A stretch of DNA of 64,000 bases, from NCBI RefSeq assembly GCF_003020115.1, contig NZ_PYFX01000021.1, forward strand, positions 29,542 to 93,541, read 5' to 3'. Below the pieces are notes generated by a model that had not been told where the DNA came from, made no database searches, and worked only from the letters and a program-made list of their open reading frames with translations. The position numbers and the translations under genes are program-made. Source of the stretch: Bradyrhizobium sp. MOS002 (GTDB lineage Bacteria > Pseudomonadota > Alphaproteobacteria > Rhizobiales > Xanthobacteraceae). Every line of letters starts with the position of its first letter. Position 1 is the stretch's first letter. Below are positions 53,409 to 62,307 of this stretch, piece by piece.

Positions 53409-54182
53409 ATGACGAGGTACGTTGTTCTCAACAGACAAGACCACGGAATCCGGAGCTGGAAGCGTCGCGTCGACTATAAGTTCACCGCGAAGGAGCAAGC
53501 GGTTCTTCTGGTTGCCCAGGAAGCGGAGGCCGCTTGTTGTGAAATGCCGATCGGGTTTGTTCGCCACGGTGAGGGGCTTGAATTAGCTTTGCTCTGCAGC
53601 TTCTCCGCCAACGATAACGTCTATGTGGCGCCCGATGGACATTGGATTATGCGTTATATTCCGATGATCCTGCGTGGCCATCCGTTCCATCACTTGCGTC
53701 AGCCTGGATCTCATCAAGCCGTGCTTTGTATCGATGAGGACAGCGAATGCCTTCAGCAAGGCGGCAACGAGACCTTTTTCAACGAGGATGGCACGCCCTC
53801 GCCACTTGTCGAGGACGCAATAAAGTTACACGCCTTCCTAGATGCGGCCCGGACAATGACAAGGGCAGCCATCGCGGCGCTCGCCAAAGCCAACGTCATC
53901 GTACCTTGGCAGATTGTGGCCAATATCGAGAAACAGGTGGTGTCGGTTCCCGGCTTCCTGCGAATCGACAAGGAAGCATTCAACAAGCTTGATGACGCCA
54001 CGGTATTGGAACTGCGAAAGGTGGGTGCCCTCGAGATCGCCTATTACCAGCTGGCCTCAGTTCACCAGATCCCCACGGTCGAGCTCCTCACGGAAATGAA
54101 GGAACGATTTCGCAAGACCGGAGGCGCGCCGACGTCGGACCAGATCGCAGATCTCTTAAAGAGCGATCGGCCAATTTTTTAG
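53409..54182 (+). CDS. sapC: SapC-family protein
   Basis: A 257-residue protein of the SapC family, first named from the Campylobacter fetus S-layer locus. Characteristic parts are ANDNVYVAPDGHWIMRYIPM, RGHPFHHLRQPG, LCIDEDSECLQ and FLRIDKEAFNKLDDATVLEL. No signal peptide is seen. A GGGGAG site precedes the ATG at 53409. The family's biochemical role is not known; its place directly after an S-layer-like gene is the interesting feature here. Confidence 0.85.
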   Translation: MTRYVVLNRQDHGIRSWKRRVDYKFTAKEQAVLLVAQEAEAACCEMPIGFVRHGEGLELALLCSFSANDNVYVAPDGHWIMRYIPMILRGHPFHHLRQPGSHQAVLCIDEDSECLQQGGNETFFNEDGTPSPLVEDAIKLHAFLDAARTMTRAAIAALAKANVIVPWQIVANIEKQVVSVPGFLRIDKEAFNKLDDATVLELRKVGALEIAYYQLASVHQIPTVELLTEMKERFRKTGGAPTSDQIADLLKSDRPIF

Positions 54183-54311
54183 TTTGACGTTGAAGCGAAC
54201 AGAGACAACTCGGTGCGTTGCGTCGGGTCACTGGATTGCCCCTCTTAGTTTGTTGCAGCGTCATAGGCCTCAGGTATGCTTCTGAAATGCAGCAAGGGGG
54301 CGCGTGATACT

Positions 54312-55847
54312 ATGGACTGGACAGCAGGATACGTCACCGAACTCGAGTATACGTACGGCTATTATCGAGAGCTCTGCCCTGCCCTGCTCAGGCTAGCATG
54401 TCTTAGCGCTGGCGTTGCGCCATCAGCCGGCAAACCCTTCAGCTATCTCGAGCTCGGCTATGGTCAAGGACTTTCATTGAACGTCCACGCCGCTGCTAAC
54501 GAAGGCGTGTTCTGGGGCACCGATTTTAACCCGGTCCAAACCGCACATGCCATGGCATTTGCAGAGGCGTCAGGCGGTAGCGTCAAGGCGCTGAATGACT
54601 CCTTTGCTGAACTTGCGGCGCGCAATGATCTGCCTGAATTCGACGTCATTGCCTTGCACGGCATATGGACGTGGATTTCGGAGGAGAATAGCCGGCATAT
54701 CGTCGACATCATGCGCCGTAAGCTCCGCGTCGGTGGGCTGGTCTACATCAGCTACAACTGCTTCCCAGGCTGGGCACCGGCAGCGCCTCTCCGCCATTTG
54801 ATGAAGCTGCATGCGGACGTCGCTGGCGCGGAAGCATCAGGCATGGGCGCCAAGGTCGATGCGGCACTCGCGTTTGCACGTCAAGTCGTCGATTCCGGCG
54901 CTCTTTACTTTCGTGGGAATCCCGCAGTCGGCGAACGCCTGAAAAAAATGTCCGAGCAGAACCGCAATTATCTCGCGCACGAGTATTTCAACAAGGACTG
55001 GCGTATTGCGTCTTTTTCGGAGATGGCTGAAACGCTGGAAGCGGCCAAGCTTTCCTTCGTCGGGTCAGCCCACCTCCTCGATCACGTCGACGCGGTGAAC
55101 TTGTCACCTGATGGACAGAAGCTCCTCAACAGCGTTGAGCATCCGATCCTGCGGCAGTCGGTACGTGACTATTTCGTCAATCAGCAATTCCGGCGTGATA
55201 TTTTTATGAAGGGACCGAGAAGCCTGCCCCCCGCGGAGCGGGCGCAGTTGCTGCTTGGTGAATCGTTCGTGCTGACAAGTCTTGCTTCCGACGTGCCGCG
55301 CAAAGTGACAGGCTCCCTTGGCGAAGCCACGTTACAAAACCAAGTGTACGACCCGCTGATTGACGTGCTTGCCGAAGAGAAACAGCGACCGAAGCTGCTG
55401 AGTGAACTGGTCCGCCATCCGCGATTGCGATCCTTGCCGTTTGCGCAGCTTGTCCAGGCACTCGTTGTACTTGCTGGCGCCGGCCATGTCAGTCTTGCTC
55501 AATCCGCTTCCAAAGCCACCAAAGCGCACTGCAAGTCGTTGAATCGTTATCTGTGTGAACGATCCCGAAGCTCATCGGAAGTCGCTTACCTTGCGTCTCC
55601 GGTCACCGGCGGCGGAGTGGCCGTCCCACGTTTCGAACAGGTGTTTTTGCTGCTCGGATCTCCCGAGAAACGTAGCGCGCAAGAGCACGCGAAGTTTGCG
55701 TGGGACATCCTCAAGAACCAAGGACAGCGCATGCTCAAGGGCGGACGGCCTCTGGAAACAGAAGACGAGAATCTGGCGCAGCTGACGTCCCTCGCCGAGA
55801 CATTCCTCCTAAGGCTACCCGTACTTCAAACGCTTGAGATCGCTTGA
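54312..55847 (+). CDS. SAM-dependent methyltransferase with methyltransferase regulatory domain
   Basis: A 511-residue protein. The N-terminal half is a class I methyltransferase with motif I YLELGYGQGLSLN and VIALHGIWTWISEENSRHIV. The central part HEYFNKDWRIASFSEMAETL and LDHVDAVNLSPDGQKLLN matches the methyltransferase regulatory domain (PF10119). A further C-terminal region of about 200 residues follows. The ATG at 54312 gives the expected start (MDWTAGYVTELEYTYGYYRE). It lies 129 bases after sapC on the same strand. Substrate unknown; proteins of this type are often near surface-protein genes. Confidence 0.85.
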   Translation: MDWTAGYVTELEYTYGYYRELCPALLRLACLSAGVAPSAGKPFSYLELGYGQGLSLNVHAAANEGVFWGTDFNPVQTAHAMAFAEASGGSVKALNDSFAELAARNDLPEFDVIALHGIWTWISEENSRHIVDIMRRKLRVGGLVYISYNCFPGWAPAAPLRHLMKLHADVAGAEASGMGAKVDAALAFARQVVDSGALYFRGNPAVGERLKKMSEQNRNYLAHEYFNKDWRIASFSEMAETLEAAKLSFVGSAHLLDHVDAVNLSPDGQKLLNSVEHPILRQSVRDYFVNQQFRRDIFMKGPRSLPPAERAQLLLGESFVLTSLASDVPRKVTGSLGEATLQNQVYDPLIDVLAEEKQRPKLLSELVRHPRLRSLPFAQLVQALVVLAGAGHVSLAQSASKATKAHCKSLNRYLCERSRSSSEVAYLASPVTGGGVAVPRFEQVFLLLGSPEKRSAQEHAKFAWDILKNQGQRMLKGGRPLETEDENLAQLTSLAETFLLRLPVLQTLEIA

Positions 55848-56494
55848 GCACGTTGACGCTCGTCCACGGTATGCGGCCGGGTCTGGTCACTGCATACGCC
55901 CGCTCACTGTGGGCTCACCTTGCAGATCGAAGGGCATCTCCTGCGTGGGCGGGCGCTACCATCGTCTTCGGAAATGCAGTCGACCAGCAGCAGCATCTCG
56001 CGCCAATTCTGGCACATCCCACTTCGATGCTCGCCATTGATCACGCGTCAACGACAGTAAACTGCCACCCTCCGAGCAGCCCTCAGGATCGGCGTAGGGC
56101 ACCGCCTGCGATACTCCTTCCAACATTGCAGACTTCCTGCCTTGGTACTCACGTCGAGGCCTGACGTTTGCCGACGTGAGCGCATCACCCCGCCACTCTG
56201 GAGCCGAGCTAGCCCCAAGCAAAGTTGACGTCTCTCCACCCTAAGCGGCTACGACATAAGTGCTCCAGGGACGTCACGTTCGGCCAACCGAACGCTTTGA
56301 TTCACTCGGTCCGTCCTCTTATCGCTGGCCCCGCAGAGCGCGAGTGTTTGGCAGACAACCAGATTGAAAGCGGCGGTACACCCGAATTCGGAAAAATGAA
56401 CTTCTTAGTTGTAAGCGCTCGTATATTCGCGCTAATGCGTTCTATGATACCGCTCCAGCGCACATCCTTTGGTTGGACCATCTATATTTGCCAT
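55848..56494. other. Gap with no recognisable gene
   Basis: About 647 bases between the methyltransferase and a convergent unknown gene. Short open frames on both strands give no recognisable protein and lack ribosome sites. No repeat was recognised. It marks the left edge of the accessory region. Confidence 0.45.
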
Positions 56495-57142
56495 CTATGT
56501 TTGCAATCTTAACAGAGCATCGCTGGAGATGCGGCCTGGGCAATATGCCTTCTCAAGAGATTCGATTGGCTCGCCCGCGAGTGTGAATCGGACTGCAGTA
56601 TCGGGCGTGTAGTTGACGATGAAGCCGTGAGCCACGCCAAAGAAGGGCACGTAGTTACCGCCGCTGTAATTTGTTTCGAGCTTGCGCGGAAGCGCGCGTT
56701 TGACCTGATCCACGAAGGTGAGTGGGGAGCACGAAAGGTCTAGCGGTATGATCAGCCAGCGTCCGATGCCCCCAGTGAGGCCGCAGATGACGATCTGCGT
56801 GGGGCACTTGCGTTCCGTCAGGATCACTGCGTGCGGCCTGAAGCCGGCGCGCCACCGCGCGTCTTCGGCCTGAACCCTCGCCCACTTTAAGGCGGCCTTT
56901 TGCGCAACCGTAGCAGCGAGCGCTTGCTGCACCGCCTCAGCGGAAACCTGCAGAGCGTCTGGCAGACGCTCCAGGGCAGCGATGCTCTTACGGCTAGTGA
57001 CGTGCCCATCGCAGAGAGCGTGAACGCGACCAGCAGCTTTCGCCGGGTTTCGGTAGCCGAGACGGAAGCCCAAGGTCGTGGCGTCCAACCCGAGCTCTTC
57101 ACAACGCGCCTCGACTAGAGCTGCAATCCCGACTGCTCCCAC
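56495..57142 (-). CDS. Unknown protein with a possible N-terminal helix-turn-helix
   Basis: A 215-residue protein starting at GTG 57142, preceded at four bases by AGGAGG (57147-57152 on the reverse strand). Residues about 10-65 (LVEARCEELGLDATTLGFRL, YRNPAKAAGRVHALCDG) look like a compact helical DNA-binding unit similar to Cro/XRE folds, but the match is weak. The C-terminal part (GRWLIIPLDLSCSPLTFVDQ, PFFGVAHGFIVNYTPDTAVR) is beta-rich and unrecognised. It is divergent from the gene at 57328, so it may act on the shared control region. Confidence 0.55.
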   Translation of the reverse strand: MGAVGIAALVEARCEELGLDATTLGFRLGYRNPAKAAGRVHALCDGHVTSRKSIAALERLPDALQVSAEAVQQALAATVAQKAALKWARVQAEDARWRAGFRPHAVILTERKCPTQIVICGLTGGIGRWLIIPLDLSCSPLTFVDQVKRALPRKLETNYSGGNYVPFFGVAHGFIVNYTPDTAVRFTLAGEPIESLEKAYCPGRISSDALLRLQT

Positions 57143-57229
57143 TAGACCTCCTATGCTCGTAAATCCGGAGACATTTAAATCAGATATGTTTGGCCCTATC
57201 GCTCGGCGGGAGGTAAATATGGGCTAACC

Positions 57230-57257
57230 TTTGTTTAGAACAAAAGTAGTGTAAAAT
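57230..57257. promoter_or_regulatory. Inverted repeat and possible promoter in a divergent gap
   Basis: TTTGTT (57230-57235) and AACAAA (57239-57244) are perfect 6-base arms around a 3-base spacer. TAAAAT at 57252-57257 could be a -10 box for the plus-strand gene, with the left arm near the -35 position. If so, the repeat would be an operator overlapping the promoter. Confidence 0.35.
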
Positions 57258-57327
57258 CAGGCGCTTGCGACACGTTTATGTTTGGGTTACTCGGGCACGC
57301 CGGGTTATGAATCAATTGGAGTTAAAG

Positions 57328-58104
57328 ATGCCCAAGCCTAAAACTACCGTTATGCCTCGTGGCGTTCGCGTCAGCGACATCGTCTTACCGTGGGAAGGTG
57401 AAGAAGAGTTCGTCGGGATTCACGAGAACGCCCGCCGCGTGTACAAGCCGCAAGACGAAATCGAAGAGGACATCGTCCTGGATATCGCTCGTTACCTACT
57501 TAAGAAGCGGCGATTTTCTCGCGGCACCCAAATTGCATACGGCAGGGATCCCATGGCTGAAAATCTCAGGGTCGCAGTTGAGACCGGCGGGCCCGAGGCG
57601 CTGGTGAGCCATCTCTCACGAGGCGTCGACCAGATGCGAGATTCACGAAAGCGGCTTTTCGAAAGCCTCGATAACTGTCTGGACGTGGTGAAGGCGTACC
57701 GAAAAGCTGTTCTCGAGATGTCCAACAATGTGGAGCTAAAGTCTGATCCTGTGAAGTGGGCCGCCAAGAAAGAAGAATGTGATTTCCTAGCGACTTCCGC
57801 AGAAGCTGCAAAAAAATTGCTTCTAGGTCTAAGCGACCTCGCTCAATTGGACGATTTAGACGAGTCGGTTCTTGCGCGGCCCTACCGGTCGGATGTTATC
57901 GAACGAGAACTCAAGACGGAAGCGAGCATCGAGAAAGCGATAGAGAAAAAGATCGCAGCGCTCGTTCGACAGAAAGAGTTCACACGCCTGTACGGGGGCG
58001 GGTCTAAGCAGCTGCCCCAAGGAGGTATCATTGACGTCGAAGTTAACGATACTCCGCCGCCGTTGGATTCCGGCGACAACGCTCAAGCGAGCGATCCTGC
58101 TTAA
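57328..58104 (+). CDS. Unknown protein of an accessory-element family
   Basis: A 258-residue, charged, mostly helical protein. I chose ATG 57328 because TTGGAG lies seven bases upstream; in-frame starts at 57265 and 57307 exist. The first third (SDIVLPWEGEEEFVGIHENA, RRVYKPQDEIEEDIVLDIAR) resembles a family of uncharacterised proteins from mobile elements in Rhizobiales that share a short helical unit (LPxExxEEFxxL then PxxxxEExLVxxIA). No catalytic motif is evident. It stands with phage-like genes. Confidence 0.6.
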   Translation: MPKPKTTVMPRGVRVSDIVLPWEGEEEFVGIHENARRVYKPQDEIEEDIVLDIARYLLKKRRFSRGTQIAYGRDPMAENLRVAVETGGPEALVSHLSRGVDQMRDSRKRLFESLDNCLDVVKAYRKAVLEMSNNVELKSDPVKWAAKKEECDFLATSAEAAKKLLLGLSDLAQLDDLDESVLARPYRSDVIERELKTEASIEKAIEKKIAALVRQKEFTRLYGGGSKQLPQGGIIDVEVNDTPPPLDSGDNAQASDPA

Positions 58105-58144
58105 CGGCTGAAGGGTCGTCTCCTTTCTTCACCGCGCATCACGT

Positions 58145-58164
58145 GCCTGCGGTTCACCGCAGGT
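58145..58164. terminator. Hairpin between convergent genes
   Basis: CCTGCGG (58146-58152) and CCGCAGG (58157-58163) form a perfect 7-base stem with a TTCA loop between the stops of the unknown gene (58104) and the XRE-type gene (58189). There is no T-run on either side, so its role as a terminator is uncertain. Confidence 0.4.
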
Positions 58165-58188
58165 GGATCTCCATCTCGCGTTCGCAGC

Positions 58189-58479
58189 CTATGCCCCAGA
58201 GCGACTCAACTTCGGGTGTTTAGGTGTGCGAACCGAGTGGACCCCAGTGCCGCCGTCGTCTCCAGTAAATCTGATCCCGGCCTCCGATAGTGCCGTTATG
58301 ATCTTTTCAATCGTTTGTGGCCGACCACCCAGCGGACCGTCGAGGGCCTCGAGGCGCTTGATGGTCGGAATCGATACGCTCGCGGCCTCAGCCAAGTCCT
58401 CTTGCGACCAAGCCAGCAGCGCTCGTGCCGCCTTGACCTGACGGATCGATACTTTTTGTATTGACTTCCGTCCGGACAT
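58189..58479 (-). CDS. XRE-family helix-turn-helix regulator
   Basis: A 96-residue protein starting at ATG 58479 (MSGRKSIQKVSIRQ). The helix-turn-helix spans VKAARALLAWSQEDLAEAAS and VSIPTIKRLEALDG, typical of phage-repressor-like XRE proteins. The open frame continues upstream to 58617 but overlaps the divergent nuclease gene. It is divergent from the YqaJ/ERF recombination genes with 67 bases between, the usual layout for a repressor controlling an early phage operon. Confidence 0.82.
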   Translation of the reverse strand: MSGRKSIQKVSIRQVKAARALLAWSQEDLAEAASVSIPTIKRLEALDGPLGGRPQTIEKIITALSEAGIRFTGDDGGTGVHSVRTPKHPKLSRSGA

Positions 58480-58546
58480 ATGATACTTTCCGCATCGAAT
58501 TGCAAGGGCACTTACGCCGAATCTGATCAGGGGGAGCATCGCAAGC

Positions 58547-59368
58547 ATGAGCCGATTTGCCAACGGTTTGGACGACAGGCGCGACTTCATTGGCGGATCG
58601 GACGCACGAATTATCATGGGGAGTGATGGAAGCGAGATCGTGCGGCTGTGGCGTGAAAAGCGTGGCGAGATCCCGCCTCAGGATCTCTCAGACAACCTGA
58701 TTGTTCAACTCGGGAGCGTGACGGAGGACTTGAACCGCCGCTGGTATGAGCGGGTCACCGGACAGCGCGTCGATGACGTCCAGAGTCGTGTCCGACATCC
58801 CATCAACACCTGGATGGCGGCCACACTGGACGGCCGCATCGTAAACACGCAGGCGGTGTTCGAAGCCAAATTCATGCTGCCCTGGACCTTTTCGGAAGAA
58901 GCAGCGGCCGAAAAACATATGGCACAGCTACAGCACAACATGTGGGTTGTGAACGCACGGAGCGCGGTGCTGTCCGTAATCACAGGAGGCGGCAAGTGGG
59001 TTGAGATCATTCTCAACGCCGATCCTATCTACCAGCACCTGCTGCTCACCGCCGAAAAGAAGTTCTGGCGCTCTGTCCAAAGCGGAATTCAGCCTGGTCC
59101 CGTCACAGTCGAGGCGCCAAGACCTCGGCTTGCCGCCGTCAAGGTGGTCGACATGACGTCTTCGAATGCGTGGGCCGATCTGGCGGCGATTTACCTCCGG
59201 ACCCGCGGTGCGCACCGAGACCACGAGGTGGCTAAGGCTGAACTCAGACGGTTGGTTCCTGAGGAGGCAAAGGAGGCCACGGGGCACGGAATCCGCGCGA
59301 AGCGCACAAAGGCCGGGGCAATCAGCTTTGATCTCGTTGAGGAGGACGCCAATGCACCAATGCAGTGA
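58547..59368 (+). CDS. YqaJ-type phage recombination exonuclease
   Basis: A 273-residue protein of the YqaJ/lambda-exonuclease-like nuclease family. The active-site signature is present: GGSDARIIMG near residue 17, Glu60 in QLGSVTED, Asp95 in ATLDGRI, and Glu106 and Lys108 in FEAKFM, followed by the helix with QLQHNMWV. The family resects double-stranded ends to give single strands for annealing. A GGGGGAG site precedes the ATG at 58547. The 3' end overlaps the ERF gene by 17 bases, linking the nuclease and annealing functions. Confidence 0.88.
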   Translation: MSRFANGLDDRRDFIGGSDARIIMGSDGSEIVRLWREKRGEIPPQDLSDNLIVQLGSVTEDLNRRWYERVTGQRVDDVQSRVRHPINTWMAATLDGRIVNTQAVFEAKFMLPWTFSEEAAAEKHMAQLQHNMWVVNARSAVLSVITGGGKWVEIILNADPIYQHLLLTAEKKFWRSVQSGIQPGPVTVEAPRPRLAAVKVVDMTSSNAWADLAAIYLRTRGAHRDHEVAKAELRRLVPEEAKEATGHGIRAKRTKAGAISFDLVEEDANAPMQ

Positions 59369-60464
59369 GCACATAGGGGTCCTCGCCGCCGCGCTCGCCA
59401 GAGCGCAGCTCGAATTGACCAACCCGGAAAAAAGTGTTCGCGCCGTGGTCCGGTCCCCATTTCCACGCGAGGACGATCGCAGCTTTCGCTACGCGTCGCT
59501 GGCGAGCGGGCTCGATATCGTCCGCAAAGCTCTTGGGCGCCATGAGATCGCCATCCTGCAAACCACGCGATCTGACACAACCACGCAGAAAATTCAGCTG
59601 ACAACTGTCCTGGCACATTCGTCCGGCGAGTGGGTCTCTTCGGAGCTGCCGGTCTGCAACGTCAGCGACATTGAGGCGCCACATCGTCTGGGTGCCGCCC
59701 TCACCTATGCCCGGCGCTATGCGCTCTTTGCAATGGTCGGTATGGCGGGTGAGGACGAGCCGGAAGCCCCGGAAGATGAGGCCACAGGCAAGCCAAACCG
59801 AATTTCCCTTCTGCCCAGCCGCAAGGCACGCCCCAGCAACGGTAGCTCGCGAAATCCCTTGCTGGAGCCCGCCATGTCGGCCCAATTGCGAGACCAGTTG
59901 CTGGATGAAATCACAACGCTTGGCGAAGGCGAGGACGCGATTGTTGCATGGGCCGAGAACGCCCTCGTTCGCAAAAGCAGACTGCTTGAGCAGGACGCTG
60001 AGCGGGTAGAGGCTGCCTACAGCGAAAAGGTGTCCAGAACGACCGCTGATTGGGTCGCGGCGGGCACGGCACGGGCGCTAGAGCCGGATCAAGGTGGTGC
60101 CACACTGCTTCAGCCCGAGATGCAATCCGCCGCCGGCCCACTTGCCATTCCAAAGAGCTCACGCGTCCGGAGCAGGGTCCATCTTGATTTCGTGCGACAG
60201 CAGCCCTGCGCCGTGTGCCAACAAGCGCCGTGCGATCCCCACCATATCAAATTCGCTCAGCGAGGCCTCGGCCGCAAGGTCAGCGACGAATTCACGGTGC
60301 CGCTCTGCCGAATGCACCATATTGATTTGCACCGCAGAGGAAATGAACGCGCCTGGTGGGCCAATCTGCAGCTTTCAGCTCTGGAGCTTGCAGGCGAACT
60401 CTGGCGCACGAGCCCGGTGCATCACATCGGAGCAGCTGAGACCGGGGCCAGTCGAACCTTATAG
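59352..60464 (+). CDS. ERF-type single-strand annealing protein fused to an HNH-like zinc domain
   Basis: A 370-residue protein. Residues about 1-135 are the ERF domain (FRYASLASGLDIVRKALGRH, APHRLGAALTYARRYALFAM). The C-terminus has a zinc/HNH-like unit: Cys286, Cys289, Cys294, His297-298, Cys319, His322-323 and His327 in CAVCQQAPCDPHHIKFAQ and VPLCRMHHIDLHRRGNE. ERF proteins anneal complementary single strands during phage recombination. The ATG at 59352 lies inside the nuclease gene. The fusion puts a possible nuclease or zinc-binding domain on the annealing protein. Confidence 0.85.
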   Translation: MHQCSEHIGVLAAALARAQLELTNPEKSVRAVVRSPFPREDDRSFRYASLASGLDIVRKALGRHEIAILQTTRSDTTTQKIQLTTVLAHSSGEWVSSELPVCNVSDIEAPHRLGAALTYARRYALFAMVGMAGEDEPEAPEDEATGKPNRISLLPSRKARPSNGSSRNPLLEPAMSAQLRDQLLDEITTLGEGEDAIVAWAENALVRKSRLLEQDAERVEAAYSEKVSRTTADWVAAGTARALEPDQGGATLLQPEMQSAAGPLAIPKSSRVRSRVHLDFVRQQPCAVCQQAPCDPHHIKFAQRGLGRKVSDEFTVPLCRMHHIDLHRRGNERAWWANLQLSALELAGELWRTSPVHHIGAAETGASRTL

Positions 60465-60500
60465 ATCAAAACCATTGTTGCATGTCAGGAAAGGACGCGC

Positions 60501-61256
60501 TTGCTTCGAAGTTTCATCCCCGAAGGAATAGAGGCGCTCGCGCCGAAGCCGCTTTTACTACCAGGAGAGCGAGCAGAAGAGTATCAACTGCTTCAGCAAG
60601 CGATTCTTGATGAGCTTGAACCTTCTAGCGCAATCGAGTGGCTGCTCACCCTGGACGTGGCTGAACTCTGTTGGGAGATCCAGCGCTACCGTTTGCTTCG
60701 CTACAAAACGCTCGAGCTGTTCCGGGAGCAAGCAATCGAGCACGCGTTGAACCATATTGATGTGGCAGGGCTTCCGTCCGAAATGCGAGAGGGTGCAAAA
60801 CTCCACACGCGGAGGAACGCGATCAAGTGGCGAACTGATCCGATTGCTGCGCGGGAGATCGAAGCCCGGTTGTCCGCACATGGCTTCGATCAACATTCGA
60901 TCAGCGCGGCAATGTATGCTCACGCACGTGAACTGTTCTTGATGTTCGAAGGGCTTATTGCGTCAGCGCAGCAGCGACGTCTGATGCTCCTGAAGAGCTT
61001 AGAAGCGCGCAGGCAGCACACATTAGTTCAACCACCATCTTCCAGCACGCAGAGGAAAACAATGGCAAGCGAAGAAAACGGAAAGAACGATATCACCTCT
61101 GGCGACCACGCTGCCACTACGCCAGCCAAGACGCGGGCAACAAGGGATCGAAGCCGTCACCTGGCGTGGCACATTGACGACGTCGAACATCACACAACGC
61201 ATAAACCTGACGAGCCTTTGGATTGTATTCCCTCGATCCGGAGCACCAAGGATTGA
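60501..61256 (+). CDS. Unknown protein of an accessory-element family
   Basis: A 251-residue protein with a possible TTG start at 60501 and AGGAAAGG upstream. The first part (LLPGERAEEYQLLQQAILDE, LTLDVAELCWEIQRYRLLRY) resembles the shared helical unit seen in small proteins of Rhizobiales mobile DNA, including families named for a TGPKT motif. The C-terminus from about residue 180 is polar and probably disordered. Function unknown. It follows the ERF gene by 36 bases and may be in the same operon. Confidence 0.55.
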   Translation: MLRSFIPEGIEALAPKPLLLPGERAEEYQLLQQAILDELEPSSAIEWLLTLDVAELCWEIQRYRLLRYKTLELFREQAIEHALNHIDVAGLPSEMREGAKLHTRRNAIKWRTDPIAAREIEARLSAHGFDQHSISAAMYAHARELFLMFEGLIASAQQRRLMLLKSLEARRQHTLVQPPSSSTQRKTMASEENGKNDITSGDHAATTPAKTRATRDRSRHLAWHIDDVEHHTTHKPDEPLDCIPSIRSTKD

Positions 61257-61305
61257 TCAGGCGGGGTACCCGTGCCTCGCTGAAGCGCCGCGCGATTTGT
61301 GCTGA

Positions 61306-61692
61306 TTATGTCCGGAGGCTGGCTCCGCCAGGCAGCTCACTCAGAGCTCGCTTCTGCTGTCCTCTTGCCGCCCGCTCGTACCGTTCGAGGCGTCGCAGTG
61401 GCTCTATCATGTCTCCCAATGGCATCTTGAGAAGCTCCGCAAGGTAGGTGTGGCGAACGGCGCGAATGCGCTGAAACGCGAGGGCCACCTCCGCAAGCGC
61501 CAAGCTCGTCCCGTGTCCCTGCTCGCCTGCCAAACCAGGCAAGGAAGCCGGGCTGACCAGATCGCCCCGGCGACCCGCAAGACCATGCCGCAAGGCGTTG
61601 CGGCTCGACACAGCCTTGCCCTGCACCGTCTTAGGTCCCGTACTTCGCCGGGCGTTGATCCGATTGGCTTCGTTTTGTAATTTCGTGGGCAT
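61306..61692 (-). CDS. Small TGPKT-motif protein of unknown function
   Basis: A 128-residue protein whose N-terminus (LQNEANRINARRSTGPKTVQ, SSRNALRHGLAGRRGD) carries the motif N-x-x-R/Q-x-STGPKT-x-x-GK-x-x-SSRNALRHGL, found in many Rhizobiales and some cyanobacterial proteins. Such proteins are widespread as multicopy families; their function is unknown. The C-terminal half is helical and basic. It is convergent with the preceding gene. Confidence 0.65.
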   Translation of the reverse strand: MPTKLQNEANRINARRSTGPKTVQGKAVSSRNALRHGLAGRRGDLVSPASLPGLAGEQGHGTSLALAEVALAFQRIRAVRHTYLAELLKMPLGDMIEPLRRLERYERAARGQQKRALSELPGGASLRT

Positions 61693-62115
61693 GATTTCTA
61701 GTCTAACCTAAATCCGGGTGAGCTGATCTCCCCATCTGCGGCCAAGCCTGATGGTGCCGGAAATCCTGAGATGACAGGGCCGCCTCACGAGTTAGAACAA
61801 CCCGGAGCTTAGATCGCGCCCATAGCAGAGACAGCAGCAACGCAAACGACCGCCGCGGCCATCAGCAACAGCTGCTTGCTGTCTAAAGGTAGCTGACGCT
61901 GCCTGCCAAGGCGTTTCGAGATCGAACCATCCCGCAGTCAAAGAACCTCACGTAACCGGAGTTCACGAAGTTTCGGTCCGAACCCAGTACTCCCTTCAAG
62001 CCGCCATAGATTGATCCGACCGCGGTTGCGGCTACGCCGGCCAAGGGCCCAGATCCACCCTGGCCGAACCTGTCCCTGTACGGTCCAAGCCGGGCAATTC
62101 TTCCTGGCGATGGAG
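61693..62115. other. Gap with no recognisable gene
   Basis: About 423 bases of DNA with no convincing open frame and no repeat recognised. Likely decayed accessory DNA. Confidence 0.45.
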
Positions 62116-62307
62116 CTAGCGTTCACCGTGCTGGGTGTTTCGCGCCGTTAATTCCCGGTCCAGCTCCTTCAAGCGGCCAAGGAGGTTTTCAACGATCTCC
62201 ATGCAATCGGAATGCCCCAATGATTGCACGCCACGCGCCGCTAGCTCGCGCTCCAGCATAGCCGCCACGATGGCTTGGATGCTCACAAATCCTCCCGCGG
62301 AAAACAT
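62116..62307 (-). CDS. Possible small helical protein, unknown
   Basis: A 63-residue frame from ATG 62307 (MFSAGGFVSIQAIVAAMLER) to 62116. It is open upstream to 62454, but that part looks non-coding. The sequence is helix-forming (DCMEIVENLLGRLKELDREL) and could be a real small protein. No ribosome site is clear. Confidence 0.3.
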   Translation of the reverse strand: MFSAGGFVSIQAIVAAMLERELAARGVQSLGHSDCMEIVENLLGRLKELDRELTARNTQHGER

